NCBI GenBank assembly: GCA_037141235.1
Contig: JBAXCY010000055.1
Coordinates: forward strand, 1-14,880
Direction of reading: 5' to 3'
Length of the DNA stretch: 14,880 bases
Source: Bog-756 sp037141235
GTDB lineage: Bacteria; Actinomycetota; Acidimicrobiia; Acidimicrobiales; RAAP-2
Positions 6,225 to 13,705 of the stretch are shown piece after piece (the stretch's first letter is position 1; the number at the start of each line of letters is the position of its first letter). The translations under genes and the position numbers were made by a program. A model generated the notes under the pieces. That model saw nothing but the letters and a program-made list of their open reading frames with translations, was not told where the DNA came from and ran no database searches.

Positions 6225-6944
6225 GTGAGTGGAGCGCCGGGGGCACTGCGGGTCTTGGGGGACGACAAGGTCGTCGCGTTCGCCCCGAGTGCAGATGCTG
6301 TGCATCCAGATTCGGAGTCACCGCAGCGGGTGCGGATCATCGACGGAACGCTCGCCTGCCTGGCCCGCCACGGGACGGCCAAGACAACCGTCGATGACAT
6401 TGCTCGCCAGTCAGGGGTCTCGAGGGCGACCGTGTACCGGGCGTTCCCCGGTGGACGGGACGAGATCCTGGGCGCGGTGGTCGACACTGAGGTAGCGCGC
6501 CTGTTTTCGGCACTAGGCGTGTGTCTGGGCTCAGCCGAGGAGCTGTCGCAGGCTCTGGTGGCAGGGATCGTTGAAGCGTCGGTGCGCCTCCGGGACCACA
6601 CCGCGCTCCATTTCCTGGTCGAACACGAGCCCGGAATCATCCTTGGTCATCTCGCCTTCGCTGACTCTGATCGGCTGCTCGCCATCGCCTCGCGGTTCAC
6701 GGCTCCGTTTTTGGCTCGGTGGATGGCACCTGCTGAGGCTGCACGTGTGGCTGAGTGGGCTGCCCGCATCGTGCTGTCCTACGCCGTCTCTCCCTCACCT
6801 CGGACTGATCTGTGCGACCCAGCGCAGGCGACTCGACTGGTGCACACGTTCATGCTGCCTGGGATCGAGGCGCTGCAGGCCGCAGCTGCCGGTCCGATCG
6901 ACATCACGCCTCATCGCCCGGGGCTGGGGCGATCCCCAAACTGA
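6225..6944 (+). CDS. TetR/AcrR-family regulator 2
   Basis: A 239-residue TetR-type repressor with an N-terminal extension of about 30 residues before the DNA-binding domain. The helix-turn-helix at about 50-81 (AKTTVDDIARQSGVSRATVY, then RAFPGGRDE) closely matches that of regulator 1. The C-terminal ligand domain is divergent, so the two probably sense different ligands or form different dimers. The GTG start at 6225 is chosen because it lies 7 bp after a good -10 element, fitting a leaderless mRNA; no Shine-Dalgarno is needed or seen. Starting at the next in-frame methionine would remove the helix-turn-helix. The diiron protein gene follows 95 nt downstream and is the most likely target besides its own promoter. 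Confidence 0.88.
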   Translation: MSGAPGALRVLGDDKVVAFAPSADAVHPDSESPQRVRIIDGTLACLARHGTAKTTVDDIARQSGVSRATVYRAFPGGRDEILGAVVDTEVARLFSALGVCLGSAEELSQALVAGIVEASVRLRDHTALHFLVEHEPGIILGHLAFADSDRLLAIASRFTAPFLARWMAPAEAARVAEWAARIVLSYAVSPSPRTDLCDPAQATRLVHTFMLPGIEALQAAAAGPIDITPHRPGLGRSPN

Positions 6945-6950
6945 TACCTC

Positions 6951-7003
6951 GACAAGATCCGACCGATTCCGGACAAGTTCCGACTGCTGTTTGTTATTCC
7001 GAC
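6951..7003 (+). promoter_or_regulatory. Direct repeats upstream of the diiron gene
   Basis: gacaagatccgac (6951-6963) and gacaagttccgac (6972-6984) are near-identical 13-mers set 21 bp apart, two helical turns. TCCGAC recurs at 6998-7003 and 7034-7039. CTGCTGTTT (6984-6992) differs in one base from CTACTGTTT in the regulator 2 operator region (6211-6219). This looks like a regulator binding region, but I cannot place a clear -10/-35 here. Confidence 0.4.
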
Positions 7004-7025
7004 ATGAACCACACGATTACTGACC

Positions 7026-7031
7026 AAGGAG
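7026..7031 (+). promoter_or_regulatory. Shine-Dalgarno of the diiron protein gene
   Basis: AAGGAG with 8 nt spacing to ATG 7040 decides the start. An in-frame ATG at 7004 would add 12 residues but has no ribosome binding site. Confidence 0.85.
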
Positions 7032-7039
7032 AATCCGAC

Positions 7040-8173
7040 ATGACACCAGAGATGAGCAGCACCGAAGACATCATCGGGCGCAAGGAGATCGACGATCTCG
7101 AGGCGATCCTCTCCGTGGTCGGCACCGAAGAGGCCAACGGCCTCCACGTAGTCCACTCCAACTACGACACCATCTTCACCTGGGACTACGAGAAGGGCTC
7201 CCGTCCGAAGCTCAACAAGCTCTACGAGAAGGCGAAGAACGCCCAGTGGAACGGCGAGACCGACCTTCCGTGGGACACAGATGTCGACCAAGAGAAGCTG
7301 GTCGTCATGGCCGCAGAGGCACAGGGTGGGTTCGCAGCGGGCTTCGATGTTGCCGGCACACCGGTGGAGAAGTGGGGCGACAAGGAGTGGATCGCCTTCG
7401 GTGTCGAGAGCCAGAACTGGACGCTGTCGCAGTTCCTCCATGGCGAGCAGGGGGCCTTGGTCTGCACAGCTAAGATCGTGGAGTCGGTGCCGTGGATCGA
7501 CGCCAAGTACTACGCCGCCACCCAGGTGATGGACGAAGCCCGCCACGTGGAGGTCTTCGCCAAGTACCTCGACGAGAAGCTCTCGGGGCACTATCCGGTC
7601 AATGCCCACCTGCGCATGCTCCTCGATGACATCATCGCCGATTCGCGCTGGGATATGACCTACCTGGGCATGCAGATCATGATCGAAGGACTGGCCCTGG
7701 CCGCCTTCGGCTTCTTGCACCAGCTCACTCCGGACCCACTGCTCAAGCAACTCCTGCGCTACGTGATGGCTGACGAGGCTCGCCATGTGGCCTTCGGCGT
7801 GCTGAGTCTCCAGGAGTACTACCAGGAGCTCAACGCCGCCGAGTTGCGCGAACGCCAGGAGTTTGCCTTCGAGGCGGCTGTGCGCATGCGTGACCGGTTC
7901 CTCCAGCAAGAGGTCTGGGAGAGGATGGGCGTTGATCCGAAGACGATCCTGCCTGTGGTTCTGTCGGCTCCGGACCGCAACGAGTTTCAGGCACTCCTGT
8001 TCTCCAAGATCGTCCCCAACTGCCGCAAGCTCGGCCTCTTGGACGCAGCCGACGGATGGCTGCGGACGAAGTTCACCGAACTAGGGGTGATCGAGTTCGA
8101 GTCCGCAGTGGACACCTCAGAGGAGTACGACGCCATGGCGGCCTTGCCTCCGAGCCAGCGCCAGCTGATCTGA
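7040..8173 (+). CDS. Ferritin-like diiron oxidase/oxygenase of unknown substrate
   Basis: A 377-residue soluble protein with the ligand pattern of the R2/diiron carboxylate superfamily (ribonucleotide reductase R2, acyl-ACP desaturases, AurF-type N-oxygenases). Six presumed iron ligands are visible in two equal halves: Glu136 and EARH (Glu166, His169), then Glu216 and EARH (Glu246, His249). Each half has 30 residues from Glu to Glu, and the halves start 80 residues apart. Such proteins use O2 to oxidise an organic substrate, but family membership alone does not give the substrate. No reductase, ferredoxin or partner gene lies nearby, so electrons must come from elsewhere. Two TetR genes precede it and a strong hairpin follows 15 nt after the stop, so it ends its transcription unit. 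I recognise the superfamily but not a named family; a pure iron-storage role is unlikely given the length. Confidence 0.85.
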   Translation: MTPEMSSTEDIIGRKEIDDLEAILSVVGTEEANGLHVVHSNYDTIFTWDYEKGSRPKLNKLYEKAKNAQWNGETDLPWDTDVDQEKLVVMAAEAQGGFAAGFDVAGTPVEKWGDKEWIAFGVESQNWTLSQFLHGEQGALVCTAKIVESVPWIDAKYYAATQVMDEARHVEVFAKYLDEKLSGHYPVNAHLRMLLDDIIADSRWDMTYLGMQIMIEGLALAAFGFLHQLTPDPLLKQLLRYVMADEARHVAFGVLSLQEYYQELNAAELRERQEFAFEAAVRMRDRFLQQEVWERMGVDPKTILPVVLSAPDRNEFQALLFSKIVPNCRKLGLLDAADGWLRTKFTELGVIEFESAVDTSEEYDAMAALPPSQRQLI

Positions 8174-8188
8174 TTACGAGGGCGAACC

Positions 8189-8214
8189 CCGGGGGCGGCA
8201 CCGGACGCCCCCGG
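8189..8214 (+). terminator. Hairpin terminator after the diiron gene
   Basis: CCGGGGGCG (8189-8197) pairs perfectly with CGCCCCCGG (8206-8214) over an 8-nt loop. There is no U-tract. It separates the diiron gene from the dapA promoter. Confidence 0.8.
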
Positions 8215-8233
8215 CAGGACCCACCGGCGCCCC

Positions 8234-8242
8234 TGGTAGCCT
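8234..8242 (+). promoter_or_regulatory. Extended -10 promoter of the dapA unit
   Basis: TGGTAGCCT combines the TGn extension with a TAnnnT -10 (8237-8242). Transcription would start about 7 bp on, at or just before the GTG at 8251 that opens the short leader ORF. No -35 match is seen, as is usual for extended -10 promoters. Confidence 0.5.
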
Positions 8243-8250
8243 GCCTACCC

Positions 8251-8292
8251 GTGAGACTCGAACTATCAGCCATCGCCCAGAGCAGGCGATGA
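8251..8292 (+). CDS. 13-residue leader ORF overlapping the dapA start
   Basis: GTG 8251 begins a 13-codon ORF (MRLELSAIAQSRR) whose TGA stop overlaps the dapA ATG in the sequence ATGA (8289-8292). The GTG lies 8 bp after the -10, so it may be read as a leaderless mRNA, and its termination would deliver ribosomes to the dapA start. It contains no lysine codon, so a classic lysine attenuator is not indicated. Coding status is inferred from position only; no homolog can be judged at this length. Confidence 0.4.
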   Translation: MRLELSAIAQSRR

Positions 8293-9206
8293 AGGGCGCG
8301 CCTCGATTCGGAACCGTGGTGACCGCCATGGTCACCCCGTTCGATGCCGACGGGGGGCTCGACCTGGATGCCGCCGTTTCGCTGGCCCGTCATCTGGCCG
8401 AACATGGCAGCGATGGGCTGGTCGTGGCCGGGACCACGGGTGAAGGGCCGGTTCTTGATGATCCTGAGCGCATCGCGTTGTTCCGTGCCGTGATCGAGGC
8501 CGTGACCATCCCGGTCATCGCCACTTCTGGAACCAACGACACCGCCCATTCGATCATGATGACCAAGGAAGCAAAAGCTGCGGGGGCCGCTGGGGTCCTG
8601 GTCGTCACTCCGTACTACAACCGACCTTCTGCTGCGGGGCTGTCGGCCCACTTCCGGGCCGTAGCCGCCGCCACCGATCTTCCGGTCATCTTGTATGACA
8701 TCCCGGCTCGCTCGGCCCGGCGGATCGGACCGGAACTCACGGTGCAACTGGCCACCGAGGTATCCAACATCGTGGCTGTCAAGGATGCCACCGGAGACGT
8801 GGCCTCGGCTGCCCGCGTGGTAGCCGAGGCTCCCGCAGGCTTCGAGCTCTACTCCGGTGACGACTCGCTCACCCTTCCGTTCGCATCGATCGGTGGTGTC
8901 GGGGTGATCAGCGTGGCCTCCCACTGGGCCGGACCGGTATTCGCGCAGATGCTGGCCGCGCACGGCGCGGGAGATGTCGCACGTGCCGCCGACCTCAACC
9001 GGGTGCTGCTCGAGTCCTACCTGTTCGAGTCGTCCGAGGAGTATCCGAACCCAGTGCCGGCTAAGGCTGCATGCCGGGCGCTCGGCCTAGCGGTCGGCCA
9101 GTGCCGGCTGCCCAACGCTCCCGCCCCGCAGTCGCTCGATGACCAAGCGCAGTCGGTACTCGCCGGGTTGGCTTCTCATGCACAGTCGCAGCGCTCTGTT
9201 GCCTGA
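8289..9206 (+). CDS. dapA: 4-hydroxy-tetrahydrodipicolinate synthase
   Basis: DapA condenses pyruvate with aspartate semialdehyde, the committed step to diaminopimelate (peptidoglycan) and lysine. The 305-residue product is a complete TIM-barrel lyase. It starts with the TAMVTPF strand, then GTTGE at 48-52 (pyruvate-binding threonines), YYNRPS with Tyr109/Tyr110, ILYDIPARS with the catalytic Tyr136, and AVKDATGD with the Schiff-base Lys165. AGCAGG (8281-8286) is only 2 nt from the ATG, too close for efficient independent initiation, so coupling to the overlapping leader ORF is plausible. dapB lies about 2.7 kb upstream, split off by the TetR-diiron module. rnj begins 97 nt after the stop and is likely co-transcribed. 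Confidence 0.97.
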   Translation: MKGAPRFGTVVTAMVTPFDADGGLDLDAAVSLARHLAEHGSDGLVVAGTTGEGPVLDDPERIALFRAVIEAVTIPVIATSGTNDTAHSIMMTKEAKAAGAAGVLVVTPYYNRPSAAGLSAHFRAVAAATDLPVILYDIPARSARRIGPELTVQLATEVSNIVAVKDATGDVASAARVVAEAPAGFELYSGDDSLTLPFASIGGVGVISVASHWAGPVFAQMLAAHGAGDVARAADLNRVLLESYLFESSEEYPNPVPAKAACRALGLAVGQCRLPNAPAPQSLDDQAQSVLAGLASHAQSQRSVA

Positions 9207-9287
9207 CTCCCCGGGGTCACGGCAAGGTGCACCATCTAACGGTTCCAACTCGTCCTCGGGCAGTCGGCGTCGCAAGCCGAAAGCAGC

Positions 9288-9293
9288 AGGAGG
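9288..9293 (+). promoter_or_regulatory. Shine-Dalgarno of rnj
   Basis: A perfect AGGAGG lies 10 nt before GTG 9304. It favours that start over the in-frame ATGs at 9139 and 9178, which lie inside the end of dapA. Confidence 0.75.
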
Positions 9294-9303
9294 ATCTGAG
9301 AAC

Positions 9304-11142
9304 GTGACCGGAACATCGAAGACAGCAGGGTCGGCCGGGCCGGCCAAGACAGCAGGGTCGGCCGGGCCGGCCAAGACAGCAGGGTCGAAGACATCGGGTT
9401 CGAAGACATCGGGGTCGAAGGCTGCGGGGTCGAAGGCGAGCGCCAGTCGTTCGTCGGGTTCGGGTTCCGGTTCAGGTTCGGGTTCGTCGGTCCGGGTGGT
9501 CTTCCTCGGGGGACTCGGCGAGATCGGCCGCAATTGCGCATGCATCGAAGTCGACGGTCGCATTCTTGTCCTGGATGTGGGAATCATGTTTCCGGATCCG
9601 GACATGCCCGGTGTCGACCTGGTCCTGCCCGACTTCACCTACCTACGCGAGAACGCCGATCGAGTGGATGGAGTCATCCTCACCCACGGTCACGAGGACC
9701 ATACCGGCGGACTGGCCTATCTGCTCCGTGACTTCCCGGTCGATGTCTACGGATCTGAACTGACCCTGTCGCTGGCCCGCAACCGGGTTGACGAGGCAGG
9801 AATGGCCAGCCGGGCCAACTTCATCCCCGTCCGTGACGGCGAGCGTCGACGCATCGGTCCGTGTGACGTGGAGTTCATCCCCGTCACGCACTCGGTTCCG
9901 CACGCCTTCGCCACGGCGTTCCACACGCCCCAGGGGGTCATCCTCCACTCGGGAGACTTCAAGATCGACCTGCACCCGGTGGACGGGCGCCGCACGGATC
10001 TGGCCCGGATGGGGGCACTGGCCTCAGACCCGGGCATCCGCCTGCTCCTGGTCGACTCCACCAACGCCGAGGAGCCGGGATTCACCGCATCCGAGTCCAC
10101 GGTCGGGGCCACGCTGGAGAAGGTATTTTTGGCTCGGCCCGATCGCCGGTTCATCGTGACCTGCTTCGCCAGCCACATCCACCGGGTCCAACAGGTGGCC
10201 GATGCCGCCATCGCTGGCGGCCGGGTAGTGGCCACGCTGGGCCGTTCGATGCAGAAGAATGTGGCACTGGCCCGCAAGCTCGACCTGCTGCACATCCCCG
10301 AGAACTCCTTGGTGGACATCGAGAAGATCGACAACTACCCGCCGGGACGGGTGTGCGTCATCTCCACCGGATCCCAGGGCGAGCCGATGTCGGCCCTGTC
10401 TCGGTTGGCTGCCGGCGAGAACCGGTTCTTCAAACTCCAAGACGAGGACGTCGTCGTTATCAGCGCCCATCCGATCCCCGGTAACGAGTGGTCGGTCGGC
10501 CGAGTCATCGACAGCCTGCATCGCCGCCACGTCGAAGTCATCCACTCCGGCATAGAGAACGTGCACGTCAGCGGACACGCCAAGCAAGGTGAGCTCGCCA
10601 TGCTGATGTCGGTGACGCAGCCCGAGTTTCTCATCCCGGTCCACGGCGAGTACCGCCACATGGCCAACCAGGTCCGGTTGGCCGCCAGTATGGGAATCGA
10701 CGGCAACCGGGTGCTGCTGTGCGAGGACGGTGATGCCGTACGCCTCGACTCAGGCGGCATGCACCGGGACGGAAGTGTTCCAGGTGGCTACCTCTTCGTG
10801 GACGGTAGTTCCGTCGGCGATATCGGGCACGGAGTCCTGCGTGACCGGATGGTCTTGGCCGAGGAAGGCGTGGTCATGGCCGTCGCCACGGTCGACCTGA
10901 AGCAGGGCGAGGTGATCGGAGTCCCGCAGATCGTGACCAGGGGCTGGGCCTATGACAAGGACACCGAGGCGATTCTGGAAGAAGCCAGAAAGCAGGTCAC
11001 TCGGGCCCTGGAGCAGGCACTTTCCTCCGGCAACACCGATCACGAGACCCTCAACCGGGTAGCTCGCAAGGCGCTGGGCAAGCTGGTGGGAGAACGCACC
11101 AGGCAGCGGCCCATGATCGTGCCAGTCATCGTCACCGTCTGA
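9304..11142 (+). CDS. rnj: Ribonuclease J
   Basis: RNase J is a zinc-dependent metallo-beta-lactamase/beta-CASP ribonuclease with endo- and 5'-3' exonuclease activity in mRNA decay and rRNA maturation. From GTG 9304 the product has 612 residues. Residues 1-62 are a low-complexity Lys/Thr/Ala/Gly/Ser tail built from tandem DNA repeats. The catalytic core starts at VRVVFLGGLGEIGRN (63). Metal ligands are seen in HGHEDH (His128, His130, Asp132, His133), His196 (THSVPHA) and Asp218 (HSGDFK). The beta-CASP region includes CFASHIHR, and SGHAKQGE with PVHGEYRH closes the active site. A C-terminal domain completes it. It is longer than the usual ~555 residues because of the tail. The start is the main uncertainty: ATG 9178 would add 42 Ser/Arg-rich residues and overlap dapA. 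Confidence 0.96.
   Translation: MTGTSKTAGSAGPAKTAGSAGPAKTAGSKTSGSKTSGSKAAGSKASASRSSGSGSGSGSGSSVRVVFLGGLGEIGRNCACIEVDGRILVLDVGIMFPDPDMPGVDLVLPDFTYLRENADRVDGVILTHGHEDHTGGLAYLLRDFPVDVYGSELTLSLARNRVDEAGMASRANFIPVRDGERRRIGPCDVEFIPVTHSVPHAFATAFHTPQGVILHSGDFKIDLHPVDGRRTDLARMGALASDPGIRLLLVDSTNAEEPGFTASESTVGATLEKVFLARPDRRFIVTCFASHIHRVQQVADAAIAGGRVVATLGRSMQKNVALARKLDLLHIPENSLVDIEKIDNYPPGRVCVISTGSQGEPMSALSRLAAGENRFFKLQDEDVVVISAHPIPGNEWSVGRVIDSLHRRHVEVIHSGIENVHVSGHAKQGELAMLMSVTQPEFLIPVHGEYRHMANQVRLAASMGIDGNRVLLCEDGDAVRLDSGGMHRDGSVPGGYLFVDGSSVGDIGHGVLRDRMVLAEEGVVMAVATVDLKQGEVIGVPQIVTRGWAYDKDTEAILEEARKQVTRALEQALSSGNTDHETLNRVARKALGKLVGERTRQRPMIVPVIVTV
9319..9432 (+). repeat. 27-bp and 15-bp tandem repeats at the rnj 5' end
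   Basis: A 27-bp unit occurs exactly twice (9319-9345, 9346-9372) and encodes KTAGSAGPA. Its first 15 bases then recur at 9373-9387, followed by three diverged 15-bp units (9388-9402, 9403-9417, 9418-9432) encoding KTSGS, KTSGS and KAAGS. A Gly-Ser run made of 6-bp variants follows. All periods are multiples of three, so the frame is preserved. Confidence 0.95.
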
Positions 11143-11183
11143 TCAGATCGGTCGGTGTCCCACTGACGGGCACGCCCCGGGAG

Positions 11184-11189
11184 TAGCCT
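11184..11189 (+). promoter_or_regulatory. Possible -10 element of ftsK
   Basis: TAGCCT, the same hexamer as upstream of dapA, lies 10 bp before GTG 11200 and would give a leaderless or nearly leaderless ftsK mRNA. No Shine-Dalgarno is visible before that GTG. The rnj-ftsK gap (57 bp) shows only a weak imperfect hairpin. Confidence 0.4.
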
Positions 11190-11199
11190 TATTGGTACT

Positions 11200-13677
11200 G
11201 TGAAGACCGCCACCAAGCGTGCGGTGGGTCGATCCGGGGCGTCGCGGCCCAAGGGCAAGGCGACGACACCGGCCCGATCGACCAGGAGCGCCCCCGCAAA
11301 GAAGAGCCAGGCCAGCAAGGGCGCAAGCCGCGCTCGTGCCCGTGTCGAGGAGCCAGTCGGAATGCTCGCTTCGATGTCGGCGGTGGCCGCAGGGCATGCC
11401 ACGGACCTGTGGGGGGTCGTACTGGTCACGCTGGGTGCCCTCTTTGCTCTGGCTTTCTACGCCGGATCGCTCGGTCCTGCCGGCCGCTTCGCCCGTGTGG
11501 CCATGGGCGATCTGCTGGGTTGGGGTCGATTCCTGGTTCCGCTGGTCCTGATCGCTGTCGGCGTCCGCATGTTCATGGGGAGGGGTACAGATACCCCTGA
11601 CGACGGCCGGACTCGTAGGGAGCCCGCCCGGGCCGTCCTGGGTGGAGCGCTCATCTTGCTGGCCATCTCGGGGATCGCCGCCCTCGCCGGCGGGTCGCCC
11701 GCCATCGGGGCATCGACGGCGGCGTTGTCTTCGGCTGGCGGTTGGGTGGGCGCAGTGATCGCTGATCCGCTTGGATCGGCACTTGGTGGCTTCGGTGCCG
11801 CCGTTGTCCTTGTGGTCGTGGTGGCCGTATCGGTCCTCGTGTTCACCGGTGTGTCGGTCCGTTCGGCGGCATCCGGCCTGGTGCAGGCCGTCCGGTGGTT
11901 GGTGGGTGCAGCCCGAGGGGATCGTGCCGCCAATGTGGTCGACGACTCGAGCAGTGAGCCCACCGATCCGTTCGGTCGTGCGCTGGCTCAGGGCCGTCAG
12001 CCATCGGTCTCTGCTGTCGCACCGGAAGATCCACAGGACGACGAGCCCGTGGATGTCGACGTGCTGCATGAGGACGTCGAGGACGTGGTCTTGGAGGCGG
12101 TCGTACTGCCTGAGGCAGCTACCAAGCCGGGCAAGGGCGAACAGCTGGAGATGAAGATGGGATCGCCGGTGGGGGACTGGCGACTGCCGCCAGCCAATCT
12201 GCTCAAGCGAGCCAAGGCTCAGGTCATCGACGAGGCAGAAGTCGATGCGGCCGGTGCCGCGTTGGTGCACGCGTTGTCGGCCCACGGTGTGGAGACCAGG
12301 CTGGTGGGCCGGACGGTTGGACCGTCGGTCACGCGCTACGAACTCGAGCTCGGAGCAGGCGTGAAGGTCGCCCGGGTGACGTCGCTCTCCAAGGACATCG
12401 CCTACGCCATGGCTTCGCCGGATGTTCGGATCCTGGCCCCCATTCCGGGGAAATCAGCGATCGGCGTCGAAGTCCCTAACCGCCGCCGCCAGTTGGTGGC
12501 TCTCGGCGATATCCTGGCTTCGCCCGAGGCGGCCAAGGCCACGCACCCCCTCGAGGTGGGGCTCGGGCGGGACATCGCCGGCCGTGCCGTGATCGCCAAC
12601 CTGGCCGAGATGCCCCACGTACTGGTGTCGGGATCGACTGGATCGGGCAAGTCGTCCTGCATCAACTCGGTGCTCACTTCGATCCTGACCCGGGCCACGC
12701 CCGACCAGGTGCGCCTGATCCTGATCGACCCGAAGCGGGTGGAGCTCGGCCAGTACAACGACCTGCCCCACTTGCTGACCCAGGTCGTAGTAGACCCGAA
12801 GAAGGCGGCCAACGCCCTCAGTTGGGCAGTCACGGAGATGGAGCGGAGGTACGACCTCCTCGCCGAGGCCGGACAGCGCGACATCACCGGATACAACGCG
12901 GCGTTCGATGCCGGTGACCTGGCCGAGCACGAAGAGGCCTACCGGCTCCGGATGCAGGGCACCGATGCCGAGGTCGACGACGATGATGACGACGCTCCGC
13001 TTCAGTTCCCTCGGCTGCCCTTCATCCTCATCGTGGTCGACGAGCTCAACGACCTGATGATGGTGGCCGCTCGAGACGTCGAGGAGTCGGTGTGCCGGAT
13101 CGCCCAGATGGCGCGTGCCGTGGGCATCCATCTGGTCCTGGCCACCCAGCGTCCTTCGGTGGACGTCATCACCGGTGTCATCAAGGCCAACGTGCCCTCT
13201 CGGATGGCGTTCTCGGTGTCGTCACTGGCCGACAGCCGGGTCATCTTGGACCAGCCTGGTGCGGAGCGCCTGATCGGCAAGGGCGACATGCTCTTGCTGA
13301 CGGCATCGTCCTCCAATCCCCAGCGGATCCAGGGCCCCTGGGTGAGCGAAGAAGAGGTACGGGCCGTAGTGGCCCACTGGAAGCGTCAGCGTCCGATGGA
13401 GATCGTGGCTGGAATCGAAGACGTGGTGAGCGCCGATGGGCCGCGTGCTGGTGGGGGCGATGACGGGGATGACGACGAGTTGTTGGCGCAGGCGATGGAG
13501 CTCGTGGTCCGGTCGCAACTCGGATCGACCTCGATGCTCCAGCGCAAGTTGCGGGTGGGCTTTTCGCGTGCTGGGCGACTCATGGATCTCATGGAACGTC
13601 GTGGTGTAGTCGGTCCGTCCGAGGGCTCCAAAGCGCGACAGGTCTTGATGACGCCCGAGGAACTGGACGCCCGCTGA
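11200..13677 (+). CDS. ftsK: DNA translocase FtsK/SpoIIIE
   Basis: FtsK is a septal, hexameric ATP-driven DNA pump that clears chromosome ends during division. The 825-residue protein starts with about 53 basic Lys/Arg/Ala residues. Four predicted membrane segments follow (about 70-90, 105-126, 145-163, 196-218) and a short acidic linker to about 310. The motor has Walker A GSTGSGKSS at 478-486, LILIDPKRVEL shortly after, Walker B FILIVVDE at 608-615 and ATQRPSVDVITG. An Asp-rich insert just before the Walker B strand looks like a surface loop. The C-terminal winged-helix gamma domain (about 760-825; SMLQRKLRVGFSRAGRLMD) recognises orienting DNA sequences. The GTG start is preferred because it includes the basic tail and lies just after a -10-like hexamer. 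The linker is short compared with E. coli FtsK, as usual in actinobacteria. Confidence 0.97.
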   Translation: MKTATKRAVGRSGASRPKGKATTPARSTRSAPAKKSQASKGASRARARVEEPVGMLASMSAVAAGHATDLWGVVLVTLGALFALAFYAGSLGPAGRFARVAMGDLLGWGRFLVPLVLIAVGVRMFMGRGTDTPDDGRTRREPARAVLGGALILLAISGIAALAGGSPAIGASTAALSSAGGWVGAVIADPLGSALGGFGAAVVLVVVVAVSVLVFTGVSVRSAASGLVQAVRWLVGAARGDRAANVVDDSSSEPTDPFGRALAQGRQPSVSAVAPEDPQDDEPVDVDVLHEDVEDVVLEAVVLPEAATKPGKGEQLEMKMGSPVGDWRLPPANLLKRAKAQVIDEAEVDAAGAALVHALSAHGVETRLVGRTVGPSVTRYELELGAGVKVARVTSLSKDIAYAMASPDVRILAPIPGKSAIGVEVPNRRRQLVALGDILASPEAAKATHPLEVGLGRDIAGRAVIANLAEMPHVLVSGSTGSGKSSCINSVLTSILTRATPDQVRLILIDPKRVELGQYNDLPHLLTQVVVDPKKAANALSWAVTEMERRYDLLAEAGQRDITGYNAAFDAGDLAEHEEAYRLRMQGTDAEVDDDDDDAPLQFPRLPFILIVVDELNDLMMVAARDVEESVCRIAQMARAVGIHLVLATQRPSVDVITGVIKANVPSRMAFSVSSLADSRVILDQPGAERLIGKGDMLLLTASSSNPQRIQGPWVSEEEVRAVVAHWKRQRPMEIVAGIEDVVSADGPRAGGGDDGDDDELLAQAMELVVRSQLGSTSMLQRKLRVGFSRAGRLMDLMERRGVVGPSEGSKARQVLMTPEELDAR

Positions 13678-13705
13678 GCCAGCGGAATCGATACTTGATG
13701 TTTCG

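Noticed and set aside
8174..8288. Lysine riboswitch ahead of dapA
   Set aside because: The likely transcription start near 8250 leaves under 40 nt before dapA, far too short for the lysine aptamer, and the upstream hairpin is better read as the end of the diiron gene.
11143..11180. Terminator between rnj and ftsK
   Set aside because: The best pairing (GTG-CCC with GGG-CAC around 11155-11173) has a bulge and about six pairs, insufficient for a confident call.
11143..12285. Open frame on the - strand opposite the start of ftsK
   Set aside because: It is antisense to the clearly coding FtsK membrane region, and the product is His/Arg/Gln-rich with no family resemblance.
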